From CAVQCT01 sp964520865 (GTDB lineage: Bacteria > Zixibacteria > MSB-5A5 > GN15 > FEB-12), in the NCBI GenBank assembly GCA_964520865.1, contig CAZFOY010000009.1, positions 8,435-72,434 on the forward strand: DNA of 64,000 nt, given 5' to 3'. The position numbers were made by a program, and so were the translations under genes. The notes under the pieces are model-generated. The model searched no databases. It was given only the letters and a program-made list of their open reading frames with translations, and had not been told where the DNA came from. This document shows positions 1 to 7,976 of this stretch, in pieces. The first letter of the stretch is position 1; each line of letters opens with the position of its first letter.

Positions 1-987
1 GGAAAATTCGCCGAAATTACCCAGCCCCAACACCAGGAAGAATGCCGCCAGTACAATCCACACCCGCGTCTTTTTGAATGCAAATATCAATGCGGCAATC
101 GCAAGGAGGACCAGAAGCGGCGAGATGTAGGCGCCATATTCCTGCCAGTTCCAGAATTGCGCCGGGAAGTTCTTTACGAAAAGCGAGTGCTTGAAGCCGA
201 AGAATATCTTGCCAAGTGCGGAGAGCGGTATAGATTCGTCCGGATTCCCTTCCCATCTGTTTCGAAGCAGGTAGACTACCATCGGGAGGAACTTCACCGC
301 CGAAAGCAATATGCCTGAAAGCGTGGCGGTTGCGAGCCCGGCCAGGTACATCGGCCTGCGTTCGTCAATCGCGAGCAACAGGAAGAGCAGCCCGGAAAAT
401 GTCAGTGTGTAGAGAAGCGGCACGGCAGCTCCGTTCCCGAGGATCATGAGCGCCAGGATCATCCCCGCGGCGAGGGCGAATCGAAAACGTTCGACCGATC
501 TCAGAACGAAATAGATAAACCAGGGGAGAAAACAGAAATGGGTGAACGGCATATGACCTTCGGCGAAGTGTAATGCGAAATGGACCGAGCCGAAATACGC
601 CACCGAACCGATTAGCGCGGCAAAAGGAGTCATGCCGAGCTTTGTGAATAGCTTGTGGCTACCCCAGAAACCGAGGAAGTAACAAATAAACACCTGTAGC
701 TTCAGTCCGATGATCGCACCGAAGACCAGATACAGAAGGAGAAACGGAGAGAGCACCGCTACTTCGGGATGGTGAAAGAGGATATTTCCTCCGGCGAGAT
801 ACGGATTCCAGAACGGAAATTGATGGTAGTGGAGTATCGTCCCGGCCGGCACCGCTGCGATTGTTTCAAAAAGATCCCAGTCGCGAATGCCCCAGTTGGT
901 CAGCCTCAGAAAGAACGGCAGGCTGTACACGATTGCCAGCGCCAAAAAAACCAGTGGATAAGTCAGGGTCGATTTCTTACCATTCAT
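1..987 (-). CDS. YfhO-like multi-pass membrane protein (partial, C-terminus beyond window)
   Basis: Reading from an ATG at 987 leftwards, the frame stays open for 329 codons to the window edge, so the 3' end is missing. The protein is very hydrophobic with many predicted membrane spans. Near residues 50-75 it has an Asp-rich luminal-type loop with W-D-L-F followed by F-P-F-W-N-P-Y-L-A-G-G-N, which resembles the first loop of YfhO/GT-C-type membrane glycosyltransferases (seen). Such proteins transfer sugars from lipid carriers at the cytoplasmic membrane (family knowledge); the substrate cannot be read. It is divergent from the PIG-V-like gene at 1033 with only 45 nt between them, so the two may share a promoter region and a role in envelope or lipid glycosylation (inference). 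Confidence 0.72.
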   Translation of the reverse strand, partial: MNGKKSTLTYPLVFLALAIVYSLPFFLRLTNWGIRDWDLFETIAAVPAGTILHYHQFPFWNPYLAGGNILFHHPEVAVLSPFLLLYLVFGAIIGLKLQVFICYFLGFWGSHKLFTKLGMTPFAALIGSVAYFGSVHFALHFAEGHMPFTHFCFLPWFIYFVLRSVERFRFALAAGMILALMILGNGAAVPLLYTLTFSGLLFLLLAIDERRPMYLAGLATATLSGILLSAVKFLPMVVYLLRNRWEGNPDESIPLSALGKIFFGFKHSLFVKNFPAQFWNWQEYGAYISPLLVLLAIAALIFAFKKTRVWIVLAAFFLVLGLGNFGEFS

Positions 988-1032
988 GCTAAAGCGAACT
1001 GCGACGGAGTGTTGCGTCTCTGCGGTAACTTA

Positions 1033-2139
1033 ATGATTATTTCCTACTTGAAAAGCAAAAGTTTCTGGATTCCGACAGCTCTGTTCGTGATCTTCCTCAG
1101 CAGCTTCATCGTCTTCATGCAGACAGGACAGGTCAAGTATTACGATCTGAGTCGGACGCTCTCCCAATGGGACGGACAGCACTACCTTTCGATTGCCCGC
1201 GACGGCTACCGGAAATTCCCTTGTGCCTATAACGCTTCTTATATCTGCGGCAATATCGGTTGGTTCCCCTTTTACCCGCTGGTCGGCTGGCTGCTCTCAC
1301 TCGGCGGGCTGCTCAACGTGGATTGGGTACTGCTCATTATCTCCTGGCTGTCCTGCTGGCTCGCCCTTCTCCTGCTTTGCTCCATCGTGGAGAAAAAACA
1401 TGGGCTGACGACCGCCGGCTACACCGCGGCAGCCATGCTATTCTATCCCGCTTCATTCTATTTCCTGACTTCGTTTCCGTACTCGCTGTATCTGTTGATG
1501 GCGGTGATTCTCTATGTTCTGCTCGACCGTCATTGCTACGCCCTGCTATGGCCGTTTACACTCGCCCTTTCGGTGACTTATCCATCCGGTTTGGTTGCGG
1601 CGCTCCCTGTTGCCTACACACTTGTGAGCCGCTGGAAGAGCGAATCGATGAAAGACAAGGTGTGGCTGTTGCTGGGAACGGTAGCACCGGCGGTGGGACT
1701 GATCCTATACGGGATGTATTACCAACTGAAATTCGGCGATTTCTTCTTATATCAACACTTCCAGGCGCAGGGATACTACGCTCATGAAATCTCGTTTCCG
1801 TTTTCGGTCATCTACGACACGTTCAAATTCCAGAATTTCAACAGCCCGATCTTCCTGATCCTGCTTTTTCTCGTCGTCACGCTTGTCCTCTTCTATACGA
1901 GAAAAGTCTCAGTACGCTGGCAGCTCTTCATGTTCGCGGTGTTGCTCTTCACACCGACCTTCGGGACGACTGACTGTTATTACCGGCATGTTGTGGTGGC
2001 TTTTCCCCTTTTCATGATGGTCGGATACTCAGCGAACTCGTTCTGGAGGAGGCTGCTCTTTCCCGCCTATATTCTGGGATCGCTGGTCCTGATGTGGAAG
2101 ATCTTCGTTCCCATGTTCAAGCTGGGCGGACTGATGTAG
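1033..2139 (+). CDS. PIG-V-like membrane mannosyltransferase family protein
   Basis: A 368-residue polytopic membrane protein. Residues 45-60 read Q-W-D-G-Q-H-Y-L-S-I-A-R-D-G-Y, the hallmark first-loop motif of PIG-V/Gpi18-type GT-C glycosyltransferases, with the Asp next to Trp as the likely catalytic residue (family knowledge). About ten hydrophobic segments follow. The frame is open upstream to 769, but that extension would run antisense through the divergent gene and is not hydrophobic, so the ATG at 1033 is preferred although its SD is weak. Likely uses a polyprenyl-phosphate sugar at the inner membrane; the acceptor is unknown. It converges on the lipoprotein gene ending at 2153. Confidence 0.75.
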   Translation: MIISYLKSKSFWIPTALFVIFLSSFIVFMQTGQVKYYDLSRTLSQWDGQHYLSIARDGYRKFPCAYNASYICGNIGWFPFYPLVGWLLSLGGLLNVDWVLLIISWLSCWLALLLLCSIVEKKHGLTTAGYTAAAMLFYPASFYFLTSFPYSLYLLMAVILYVLLDRHCYALLWPFTLALSVTYPSGLVAALPVAYTLVSRWKSESMKDKVWLLLGTVAPAVGLILYGMYYQLKFGDFFLYQHFQAQGYYAHEISFPFSVIYDTFKFQNFNSPIFLILLFLVVTLVLFYTRKVSVRWQLFMFAVLLFTPTFGTTDCYYRHVVVAFPLFMMVGYSANSFWRRLLFPAYILGSLVLMWKIFVPMFKLGGLM

Positions 2140-2152
2140 GAGCCGCCACAGA

Positions 2153-2581
2153 CTACCGTTTGAACAGTTTAAACGTAAATGTCGAATCGCCGGTAGAGCG
2201 AATGAAGACGATCGTGTCACCGTGGCTGACAAAATCCGCGTTGAACTGCCCCTGGGGGTAGCGCTTGGAATCACAATTTCCGGTGACGATGTTAGTCGTA
2301 TTGAACGTGATCGCGTTCGATCCGAAGTTGTAGACGCTGCCCTGGCAATCACAGTAATCAGCGGCATCCTGGCTGCTCACCGGATAGAAACTGCACGAAA
2401 ATTTAGAGTTGTCCGTGATTTCCATCAGGACGGAGTCTTTCTTCTCGCCGACCACACCGGTCTCCTTGATGCCGTAAGTCCCGCGATAGTCCACCACAAC
2501 CGGCTGAGAACCGGTACTACTCTTGTGACAAGAGGAGGCCAGCAACAGCACCCCCAAACTCAAAATCAGAGCTCTACGCAA
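2153..2581 (-). CDS. Small putative lipoprotein, unknown function
   Basis: A 142-residue protein with an N-terminal signal peptide ending in a lipobox-like L-A-S-S-C, so Cys18 is the probable lipidated residue (seen). The mature part is rich in Ser, Thr, Asp and Gly with several cysteines (a C-D-C-Q pair and others) and short beta-strand-like stretches; no family was recognised. The start is a TTG at 2581 preceded by a strong AAGGAGGG Shine-Dalgarno. It is the last gene of the gatC-kdsB-pyrG-lipoprotein minus-strand run, separated from pyrG by a 68-nt gap holding a 12-bp hairpin. Function is not inferable beyond an envelope location. Confidence 0.7.
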   Translation of the reverse strand: MRRALILSLGVLLLASSCHKSSTGSQPVVVDYRGTYGIKETGVVGEKKDSVLMEITDNSKFSCSFYPVSSQDAADYCDCQGSVYNFGSNAITFNTTNIVTGNCDSKRYPQGQFNADFVSHGDTIVFIRSTGDSTFTFKLFKR

Positions 2582-2610
2582 ATATCCCTCCTTGTTATCT
2601 GACCCAGTGA

Positions 2611-2647
2611 CGGCCGTTCACTCGATTCTGTTTAGTGAAACGGCCGG
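2611..2647 (-). other. Intergenic hairpin between pyrG and the lipoprotein gene
   Basis: Positions 2611-2623 and 2635-2647 are inverted repeats that can form a stem of about 12 bp with one bulge and an 11-nt loop. There is no U-tract after it on either strand, so it is unlikely to be a simple intrinsic terminator; it may separate mRNA levels of pyrG and the downstream lipoprotein gene by processing (inference). Confidence 0.5.
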
Positions 2648-2649
2648 CT

Positions 2650-4326
2650 TCAGTTTGAAGTTTCCGACAGGTCAAATTCCTCGCGCGACATTGACTGCAC
2701 TCCCGGCTTGGACTTGCTCTGATATTCCACGGCCGCTTTCACGAAGTCGCGGAAAAGAGGATGAGGGCGGGTCGGGCGCGACTTGAGTTCCGGATGGAAC
2801 TGCACGCCGACGAACCAGGGATGGTTCGGAATCTCAACTATCTCCACCAACCGATTGTCCGGCGAAACTCCCGACATCTGAAGCCCGTTTTCCTCGAGCA
2901 TGGCACGGTAGGCATTGTTCAACTCGTAGCGATGTCGGTGTCTCTCGTGGATCTCTTCATGCCCGTACGCTTCGAATGACTTTGACCCTGCTTTCAGCAC
3001 GCACGGGTAAGCACCCAGCCGCATCGTGCCACCCAGCTCAGTGACTCCTTCCTGATCGGCCATCAGGTGGATGACCGGATGCTTGAGGTCGCGGTAGAAT
3101 TCGTAAGAGTGGGCATCTTTCAGTTCGCACACGTTGCGGGCGAACTCGATCACAGCGCACTGCATGCCGAGGCAAATTCCGAAAAACGGTATATTGTTCT
3201 CACGCACGTAGCGGATCGCCTCGATCTTCCCCTCTACCCCGCGCTCGCCAAACCCGCCGGGGATGAGCAGACCGTCGATATCGTGCAGGAACTGATCGGC
3301 ACCGTGCTGTTTGATATCCTCGGAGCTGACCCAGACGAGATCGACTTCGGCCTCACTCGGAACTCCGGCATGAATGAACGACTCGATGATCGATTTGTAC
3401 GCGTCTTTGAGATTCACGTACTTACCGCAGATCCCTATTTTGATATGATGCTTCGGATTGGCAATCTTCTCGGTCATCGTTTCCCAGGCCGACATATCAG
3501 GAGCCGGGTAATCCCAGCCAAAATGCCTGCAGATAATGTCATCCATCTGCTGCGTCTGGAACTTCAGGGGGATGGCGTAGATGCTCGAGACGTCTTCGGC
3601 CGAGACGACCGATTTGACCGGAACCGAACAGAACAAGGAAATCTTTTGACGAAGTGACTCTGACAGCGGCTTTGCCGACCGACAAATCAGCATGTTCGGC
3701 TGGATTCCGATTTCTCGAAGTTCTCTTACCGAATGCTGAGTAGGTTTGGTCTTGAACTCGCCGGCCGTTCGGATATAGGGAACGAGTGTAACATGAACGA
3801 ACAACGTGTTCTCGGGACCTTCCTCCTGTCCAATCTGACGAATAGCTTCGAGAAACGGGAGCGACTCGATATCACCCACCGTGCCGCCGATTTCAACTAC
3901 TGTGACATCCGGTTTGTTCTCGGCCTTCTCGAACTTCTTGATCCGGTTCTTGATCTCTTCGGTAATGTGCGGAATTACCTGCACGGTGGCGCCAAGGTAA
4001 TCACCCCGCCGTTCCCGCGTAATGACCGTGTTGTAAATCTGGCCCGTCGTGACATTATTGTCTTTGCTCAAGGACTGATCGAGAAATCTTTCGTAGTGTC
4101 CGAGGTCGAGATCGGTCTCCGAACCATCGTCAGTAACGTACACCTCGCCGTGCTGGAACGGGTTCATCGTTCCGGGATCGACATTAATGTACGGATCGCA
4201 TTTGATATTGACTACTTTGAGCCCTCGCTGTTTGAGCAGAAGGCCGATCGACGCCGCGGTTATTCCTTTCCCGAGCGAGGAAACGACTCCTCCAGTCACG
4301 AAAATGTACTTGGTTTTGGTCGACAT
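2650..4326 (-). CDS. pyrG: CTP synthase
   Basis: Makes CTP from UTP, ATP and glutamine, the last step of pyrimidine nucleotide synthesis, in the cytoplasm. The 558-residue protein has the normal two-domain layout. The N-terminal amidoligase domain begins with F-V-T-G-G-V-V-S-S-L-G-K-G. The C-terminal class I glutamine amidotransferase domain has the nucleophile in F-F-G-I-C-L-G-M-Q and the catalytic His in V-Q-F-H-P-E. Length is close to the usual 530-550. It is downstream of kdsB with a 37-nt gap, which makes sense because KdsB consumes CTP. No damaged motif was seen. Confidence 0.98.
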   Translation of the reverse strand: MSTKTKYIFVTGGVVSSLGKGITAASIGLLLKQRGLKVVNIKCDPYINVDPGTMNPFQHGEVYVTDDGSETDLDLGHYERFLDQSLSKDNNVTTGQIYNTVITRERRGDYLGATVQVIPHITEEIKNRIKKFEKAENKPDVTVVEIGGTVGDIESLPFLEAIRQIGQEEGPENTLFVHVTLVPYIRTAGEFKTKPTQHSVRELREIGIQPNMLICRSAKPLSESLRQKISLFCSVPVKSVVSAEDVSSIYAIPLKFQTQQMDDIICRHFGWDYPAPDMSAWETMTEKIANPKHHIKIGICGKYVNLKDAYKSIIESFIHAGVPSEAEVDLVWVSSEDIKQHGADQFLHDIDGLLIPGGFGERGVEGKIEAIRYVRENNIPFFGICLGMQCAVIEFARNVCELKDAHSYEFYRDLKHPVIHLMADQEGVTELGGTMRLGAYPCVLKAGSKSFEAYGHEEIHERHRHRYELNNAYRAMLEENGLQMSGVSPDNRLVEIVEIPNHPWFVGVQFHPELKSRPTRPHPLFRDFVKAAVEYQSKSKPGVQSMSREEFDLSETSN

Positions 4327-4363
4327 GCTACACCTTGTTTTTCTCTGCGGTTCCCTGTCACAT

Positions 4364-5101
4364 TTACAACTGCTTCATTATAAGCAAATCTTTCGGACTG
4401 TCTACCGAAAACGAATTTATTTTAGTCTTATATACTTTCAACGTTCCGCCGTTCTCCAAAATGCGAAGCTGCTCAAGCGATTCGGCCTTCTCGGCTTCGC
4501 CGCGTTGCCACGAACGATATTTCTTGAGCGCGTTTGCACGGAAGAAATACACGCCTACATGCAGCCAGAACCGATACTGACTCGACCTGGCGCTCTCGTC
4601 GGCCTTCTGCAAATACGGGATCGGAAATCTCGAAAACCAGAGTGCGTTGTCGTCCCGATCCATCACCACTTTGACTTTATTCGGATCGAACAACTCGTCA
4701 TCGCTCCCGATCTTTCGAGCCAGGGTCGCGAATTCGATCTTCCTGCTCCTTTTCATTCGCTCCACGATGCTGTCAAGCGCGGTACCTTTCAATCCAAGTG
4801 TGTCGGCCTGCACGTTGATAACTATGGCTCCGCCGACTTTGCCGGCAGCCTCGGCGACACGATCGGACCCGGTGCGGTGCTTTTTGGAAGTCTTCACAAC
4901 TTCGGCTCCGAATCCCCGCGCCGCTTTCTCAATCTCAGGCGAATCGGTAGCGATGACCACGCGGTCGATCAGCCGGGATCGGCAGATATTCCGATACACA
5001 TAAAAGAGAAGCGGTTTCCCTCGGTGCTCGTAGAGCACTTTGCCGGAAAACCGCGTCGAACCGAGCCGGGCCGGGATAATTGCCACAGTTTCTTGCTTCA
5101 T
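4364..5101 (-). CDS. kdsB: 3-deoxy-manno-octulosonate cytidylyltransferase
   Basis: Activates KDO with CTP to give CMP-KDO for lipopolysaccharide inner-core synthesis, evidence of a Gram-negative envelope. The 245-residue protein starts with I-I-P-A-R-L-G-S-T-R, the nucleotide-binding signature, with the usual Lys a few residues later. Further conserved stretches are A-T-D-S-P-E-I and a N-V-Q-A-D segment in place of the common N-V-Q-G-D. It overlaps gatC by 4 nt (start and stop share 5098-5101) and precedes pyrG, which supplies CTP. Confidence 0.95.
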   Translation of the reverse strand: MKQETVAIIPARLGSTRFSGKVLYEHRGKPLLFYVYRNICRSRLIDRVVIATDSPEIEKAARGFGAEVVKTSKKHRTGSDRVAEAAGKVGGAIVINVQADTLGLKGTALDSIVERMKRSRKIEFATLARKIGSDDELFDPNKVKVVMDRDDNALWFSRFPIPYLQKADESARSSQYRFWLHVGVYFFRANALKKYRSWQRGEAEKAESLEQLRILENGGTLKVYKTKINSFSVDSPKDLLIMKQL

Positions 5102-5385
5102 TTGTCGATCACTTTCGGAACCAGGAAGAACCTCCCGTCAGTTCGCGGAGCATTGCCAATAGCCTCGGCTTGCACAAGTGACTCGATCGGCCGGTCGAGC
5201 CGGCCGGGGCTCAATTGCGGGGCGAAACTGGAGGCTAATGCGGAATTTGTATCGATCAGACGAATCTGCTCAAAATAGCCGGTAATCTCGTTGAGATCGC
5301 TGCTGAGTCGGATAGCTTCTTCAGGTGTAATCTTAATTCGGGCGAGCCGTGCAATACGGTCAATCTGCAAATTTACTTGCGGCAT
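5098..5385 (-). CDS. gatC: Asp-tRNA(Asn)/Glu-tRNA(Gln) amidotransferase subunit C
   Basis: A 95-residue protein matching GatC, the small subunit that holds the GatA amidase and GatB kinase together during tRNA-dependent amidation. It has the typical opening I-D-R-I-A-R-L-A-R-I, then L-S-S-D-L-N-E-I-T-G-Y-F, and the Pro-rich C-terminal part P-R-T-D-G-R-F-F-L-V-P-K-V. gatA and gatB are not in the window, so the complex is encoded at separate loci. First gene of the minus-strand operon with kdsB and pyrG. Confidence 0.9.
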   Translation of the reverse strand: MPQVNLQIDRIARLARIKITPEEAIRLSSDLNEITGYFEQIRLIDTNSALASSFAPQLSPGRLDRPIESLVQAEAIGNAPRTDGRFFLVPKVIDK

Positions 5386-5531
5386 AGGCTATGATATGGA
5401 TAGGTCCAAAGAGTGTCAAGGACAAATATGGTCGATACTTATCCTCTTGTATTTCAATATATTAGCCGGGTTCATGGAGTGTTTGTGAAGGTTTTTTCAA
5501 GCAAGGTCTTTCCATTCGCTCCGGGATGTAG

Positions 5532-5537
5532 TATATT
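5532..5537 (+). promoter_or_regulatory. Candidate -10 element upstream of the lone receiver gene
   Basis: TATATT at 5532-5537 with a weak -35 (TTTCCA, 5509-5514) 17 nt upstream, about 65 nt before the start at 5604. The 12-mer starting here (TATATTAGGCTG) recurs exactly at 57070-57081 in the promoter of the large secreted protein, which supports it being a real promoter/initiation sequence. Confidence 0.4.
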
Positions 5538-5603
5538 AGGCTGTCAATGGAACCTTCAGGAAGATTCACAACCGTCAGATAGAAAATGGATGGGTAAGGG
5601 ATT

Positions 5604-5972
5604 ATGAACAAAAAGGTAATTATTGCTGCCAACAACATGATCTTCACATCTAAGATAATGTCCATCCTTGATAACATGGAAGCCGAGGCTATAAAGGCGA
5701 TCCGTTCCGATGAAATATTCAGCAAGGCACAGGAACTTCAGCCCGACCTTATCATCATTGACCTGAACCTGAACGGTATTGAGGCTCCCTCTCTTATCAA
5801 CAAGCTTCGTTCGTACGGCGCGACCGCAGGCATTCCGATTGTCTGTTATTCACCGCATGTCCTCAAAGACCAGATGGAGGCGGCGATGAGCGCTGGGGCG
5901 ACCGAAGTTTATCCGAATTCCAAGATGACTTCGCGCATGAATCAGATTCTGTCGAAATATATCGCAGTCTGA
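5604..5972 (+). CDS. Stand-alone response-regulator receiver domain, atypical
   Basis: A 122-residue single receiver domain with no output domain. The phosphoacceptor Asp53 is present in I-I-I-D-L-N-L-N-G, and the region I-P-I-V-C-Y-S-P-H matches strand 4 with Ser in place of Thr. The acidic pair that binds Mg2+ is replaced (A-A-N-N at residues 8-11 instead of V-D-D-N), and the conserved Lys near the end lies in an altered P-N-S-K-M context. Phosphorylation by the usual chemistry is therefore doubtful (inference). It is monocistronic, divergent from gatC, with no kinase adjacent. It may act as a protein-protein adaptor. Confidence 0.75.
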   Translation: MNKKVIIAANNMIFTSKIMSILDNMEAEAIKAIRSDEIFSKAQELQPDLIIIDLNLNGIEAPSLINKLRSYGATAGIPIVCYSPHVLKDQMEAAMSAGATEVYPNSKMTSRMNQILSKYIAV

Positions 5973-6104
5973 TTTCGTCATTCATGCCGGCGAGCGCAGG
6001 GCCGGCCAATCCGCACCAAAGAGCACCGTCCGAACAATCGAGGATCGGTCAGGCATTGCAGGTCCGACCTGTCACTTTCTTCTGCATTCTCCGTGCTCTT
6101 CTCT

Positions 6105-6129
6105 GCCTTCCCCGCGCACGCGGGGACCC
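6105..6129. repeat. GC-rich palindromic repeat, copy 1
   Basis: A 25-nt sequence identical to 7855-7879. Its core at 6110-6125 is an inverted repeat, CCCCGC-GCAC-GCGGGG. Both copies are followed by a similar TCTTCAAGA stretch. The two copies bracket the FG-GAP protein gene. The core resembles dispersed bacterial intergenic palindromes and, superficially, type I-E CRISPR repeats. Confidence 0.75.
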
Positions 6130-6145
6130 AGGTCTTCAAGATAGA

Positions 6146-6165
6146 CCCCGGCTGTTCCGCCGGGG
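6146..6165. other. GC-rich hairpin
   Basis: CCCCGGC (6146-6152) and GCCGGGG (6159-6165) can form a 7-bp stem with a 6-nt loop. No U-tract follows on either strand, so no terminator role is claimed. It lies between the palindromic repeat and the promoter of the FG-GAP gene. Confidence 0.4.
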
Positions 6166-6206
6166 CTCGAGTGAGAGACTTGGCAACCTCGGCTTCGATA
6201 TCCCGG

Positions 6207-6234
6207 TTGACAACTCTCCGCATAGCGTTAACTT
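6207..6234 (+). promoter_or_regulatory. Sigma70-type promoter for the FG-GAP protein gene
   Basis: TTGACA at 6207-6212, a 16-nt spacer and TAACTT at 6229-6234. This predicts initiation near 6241, leaving a 20-nt leader with an AGAGGGGA ribosome-binding site before the TTG start at 6261. Confidence 0.6.
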
Positions 6235-6260
6235 GAGGTATCAGAACAGAGGGGAATTAC

Positions 6261-7820
6261 TTGAAGAAGCTCCGCTTATTGCTTTTCATCTGTGTCGTCT
6301 CAACCGCTGCGCGGCTGGCAAATGCCGATGGCGGTCCGGCCTTGATAGACACGCTCATTTCCGACTCCATACAAAACTCATTTGGCCACAACATCGTGCC
6401 TGTCGGTGACCAGAATGGAGACGGATTCGATGACTTCCTCGTTTCTGAGAGGCCCAGCAGCGTGTTTCTGTACTTGGGAGGGAACCCACCCGACAGCAAC
6501 TACTTCTTGCGGTTCGATTCAATCCTTCCGGATTGGATGAGCAATCTGGGAGATTTGAATGGTGATGGTTATGATGATTTCACCCTGCTAAGGGAACACG
6601 GTATAGCAAAGCTGAGGTTGGCATTGTACTACGGGGGACCAGGTCTTACTACTACACCGGCATTTGAATTCGGAGATGATGTGCACTTCCCCTATGCCAG
6701 CAACGCCGTTCTGGGCAACGATATCAATTACAATGGCACAAGGGAGATTGTGTGTCGTGATTACCAGCAATCTTCACTTCTCATTTTTGAACTCAAACCG
6801 ACTCTTGACAGCGTGCCAGACTTCATATTGAATTCCCCGAATTTCAGATGGCAAAACTACGGAGATTGTGTTCTAAGCGAGGACTACAACGGCGACGGCT
6901 GGCACGATTTGGTTACTGGATTGTGTTTTGACGGATCAACGCTGCTCAACGGCATTGTCCTACTTTATTGGGGAGGACCACAATTCGATACCATTCCTGA
7001 TCTCGTGTTTTCCCGGTCCGATACCTTTTCTTACGATTACCAAAATTTCGGTTCGCTTTTAGAGGATGTTGGTGATATCAACGGTGATGGTTATCCAGAC
7101 ATCTACGTAGACTACCAGGACGATCTGAGCCCAGACTCCCTTTCGTTTCTATATAGGGGTGGTCCGAATATTGATAGTATTCCCGACGTCATCTTTCCAA
7201 TCCGAAGTCAGAAAGCCCGGCTTGCCGGAGACGTCAATCACGATGGATATAACGATCTCATTACAGGCACTGCGACGAGTTTCTTGGGCTACGCCAATAT
7301 CTACTTTGGCGGTCCTAACATCGACAGCGTTCCCGACGTGCACCTCGACATGAATGATTTCACCGGGTATCTGTCAGCTTTTGCGCATGAAATCGCCGGC
7401 GTTGGTGATATCAATGGAGATGGTATTGATGATTTTGCGATATCTTCATTGCAGGGCTCTTCTTCGCCACCAATCATCTTTCTCTATTCCGGTTGGGATG
7501 GCGGCAACGATGTGCCTTACGACTATCAACCGGGCCTGCCTTCAGGATTCACACTTTCGCAGAACTATCCCAATCCCTTCAATCCGGCGACAACGATAGA
7601 ATTTGAAGTGCCACGCCGATCCGAGGTAATACTTTCGATCTTCAACGTTCTGGGGCAGGAGGTCCGGAGGCTGGTTGACAATTCGCTGCCCGCCGGGACC
7701 TATAGATTGGAGTGGGATGGCAAGGCATCGAATGGGCATGAGGTCGGGTCCGGGGTGTATTTCTACAGGCTTACTTCGGGGGATGTGACTTTGTCGAAAA
7801 AGATGGTGTTGTTAAGATAG
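6261..7820 (+). CDS. Secreted FG-GAP repeat protein with T9SS-type C-terminal sorting domain
   Basis: A 519-residue exported protein. A short signal peptide is followed by FG-GAP/VCBS-type beta-propeller repeats, each marked by a calcium-binding G-D-x-N-G-D-G-x-D-D-F style loop; at least six are visible (for example G-D-L-N-G-D-G-Y-D-D-F and G-D-I-N-G-D-G-I-D-D-F). The last ~85 residues are a sorting domain with N-Y-P-N-P-F-N-P, L-G-Q-E-V and a G-V-Y-F-Y-R-L ending (type A CTD). The start is TTG with a good SD. Probably a surface-displayed propeller exported by a PorV-dependent type IX system (family inference). It is bracketed by two identical palindromic repeats. Confidence 0.88.
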   Translation: MKKLRLLLFICVVSTAARLANADGGPALIDTLISDSIQNSFGHNIVPVGDQNGDGFDDFLVSERPSSVFLYLGGNPPDSNYFLRFDSILPDWMSNLGDLNGDGYDDFTLLREHGIAKLRLALYYGGPGLTTTPAFEFGDDVHFPYASNAVLGNDINYNGTREIVCRDYQQSSLLIFELKPTLDSVPDFILNSPNFRWQNYGDCVLSEDYNGDGWHDLVTGLCFDGSTLLNGIVLLYWGGPQFDTIPDLVFSRSDTFSYDYQNFGSLLEDVGDINGDGYPDIYVDYQDDLSPDSLSFLYRGGPNIDSIPDVIFPIRSQKARLAGDVNHDGYNDLITGTATSFLGYANIYFGGPNIDSVPDVHLDMNDFTGYLSAFAHEIAGVGDINGDGIDDFAISSLQGSSSPPIIFLYSGWDGGNDVPYDYQPGLPSGFTLSQNYPNPFNPATTIEFEVPRRSEVILSIFNVLGQEVRRLVDNSLPAGTYRLEWDGKASNGHEVGSGVYFYRLTSGDVTLSKKMVLLR

Positions 7821-7854
7821 GCGTAACGGGTCTCTTCAGAGATGCTTTCCTTCC

Positions 7855-7879
7855 GCCTTCCCCGCGCACGCGGGGACCC
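7855..7879. repeat. GC-rich palindromic repeat, copy 2
   Basis: Exact 25-nt match to 6105-6129, with palindromic core 7860-7875. It sits 35 nt after the FG-GAP protein stop codon and just before the convergent terminator at 7899-7930. Confidence 0.75.
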
Positions 7880-7898
7880 GGGATTCTTCAAGAGGCAC

Positions 7899-7930
7899 AA
7901 AAAACCCCGAAGGTGGTAAGACCCTCGGGG
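7899..7930 (-). terminator. Rho-independent terminator after the VOC gene
   Basis: On the minus strand an imperfect stem (CCCCGAGGGTC ... CCTTCGGGG, 7930-7905) is followed by six Ts (7904-7899). It lies 47 nt downstream of the VOC gene stop at 7977. Confidence 0.75.
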
Positions 7931-7976
7931 CGGTGGTGGGATGTTTCGTGAAGGCGCTTAGCGCGAGATTTTGATA

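Larger units (their letters stand above)
5973..6260. other. 288-nt intergenic region with palindromic repeats and a promoter
   Basis: No credible protein gene here. It holds, in order: a GCCGGC inverted repeat near 5988-6013 set in a context resembling widespread intergenic palindromes (GTCATTC...AATCC), the GC-rich palindromic repeat copy at 6105-6129, a CCCCGGC/GCCGGGG hairpin at 6146-6165 without a U-tract, and a sigma70-like promoter at 6207-6234. Confidence 0.6.

Noticed and set aside
769..1032. N-terminal extension of the PIG-V-like protein
   Set aside because: It overlaps the start of the divergent membrane protein gene, is polar, and would precede the usual first membrane helix.
4187..5278. 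363-codon plus-strand frame opposite pyrG/kdsB/gatC
   Set aside because: It crosses three genuine genes antisense and has no family resemblance.
6105..7879. CRISPR array suggested by the CCCCGCGCACGCGGGG cores
   Set aside because: The core resembles type I-E repeats, but only two copies exist, 1.7 kb apart with a gene between, and no cas genes are present.
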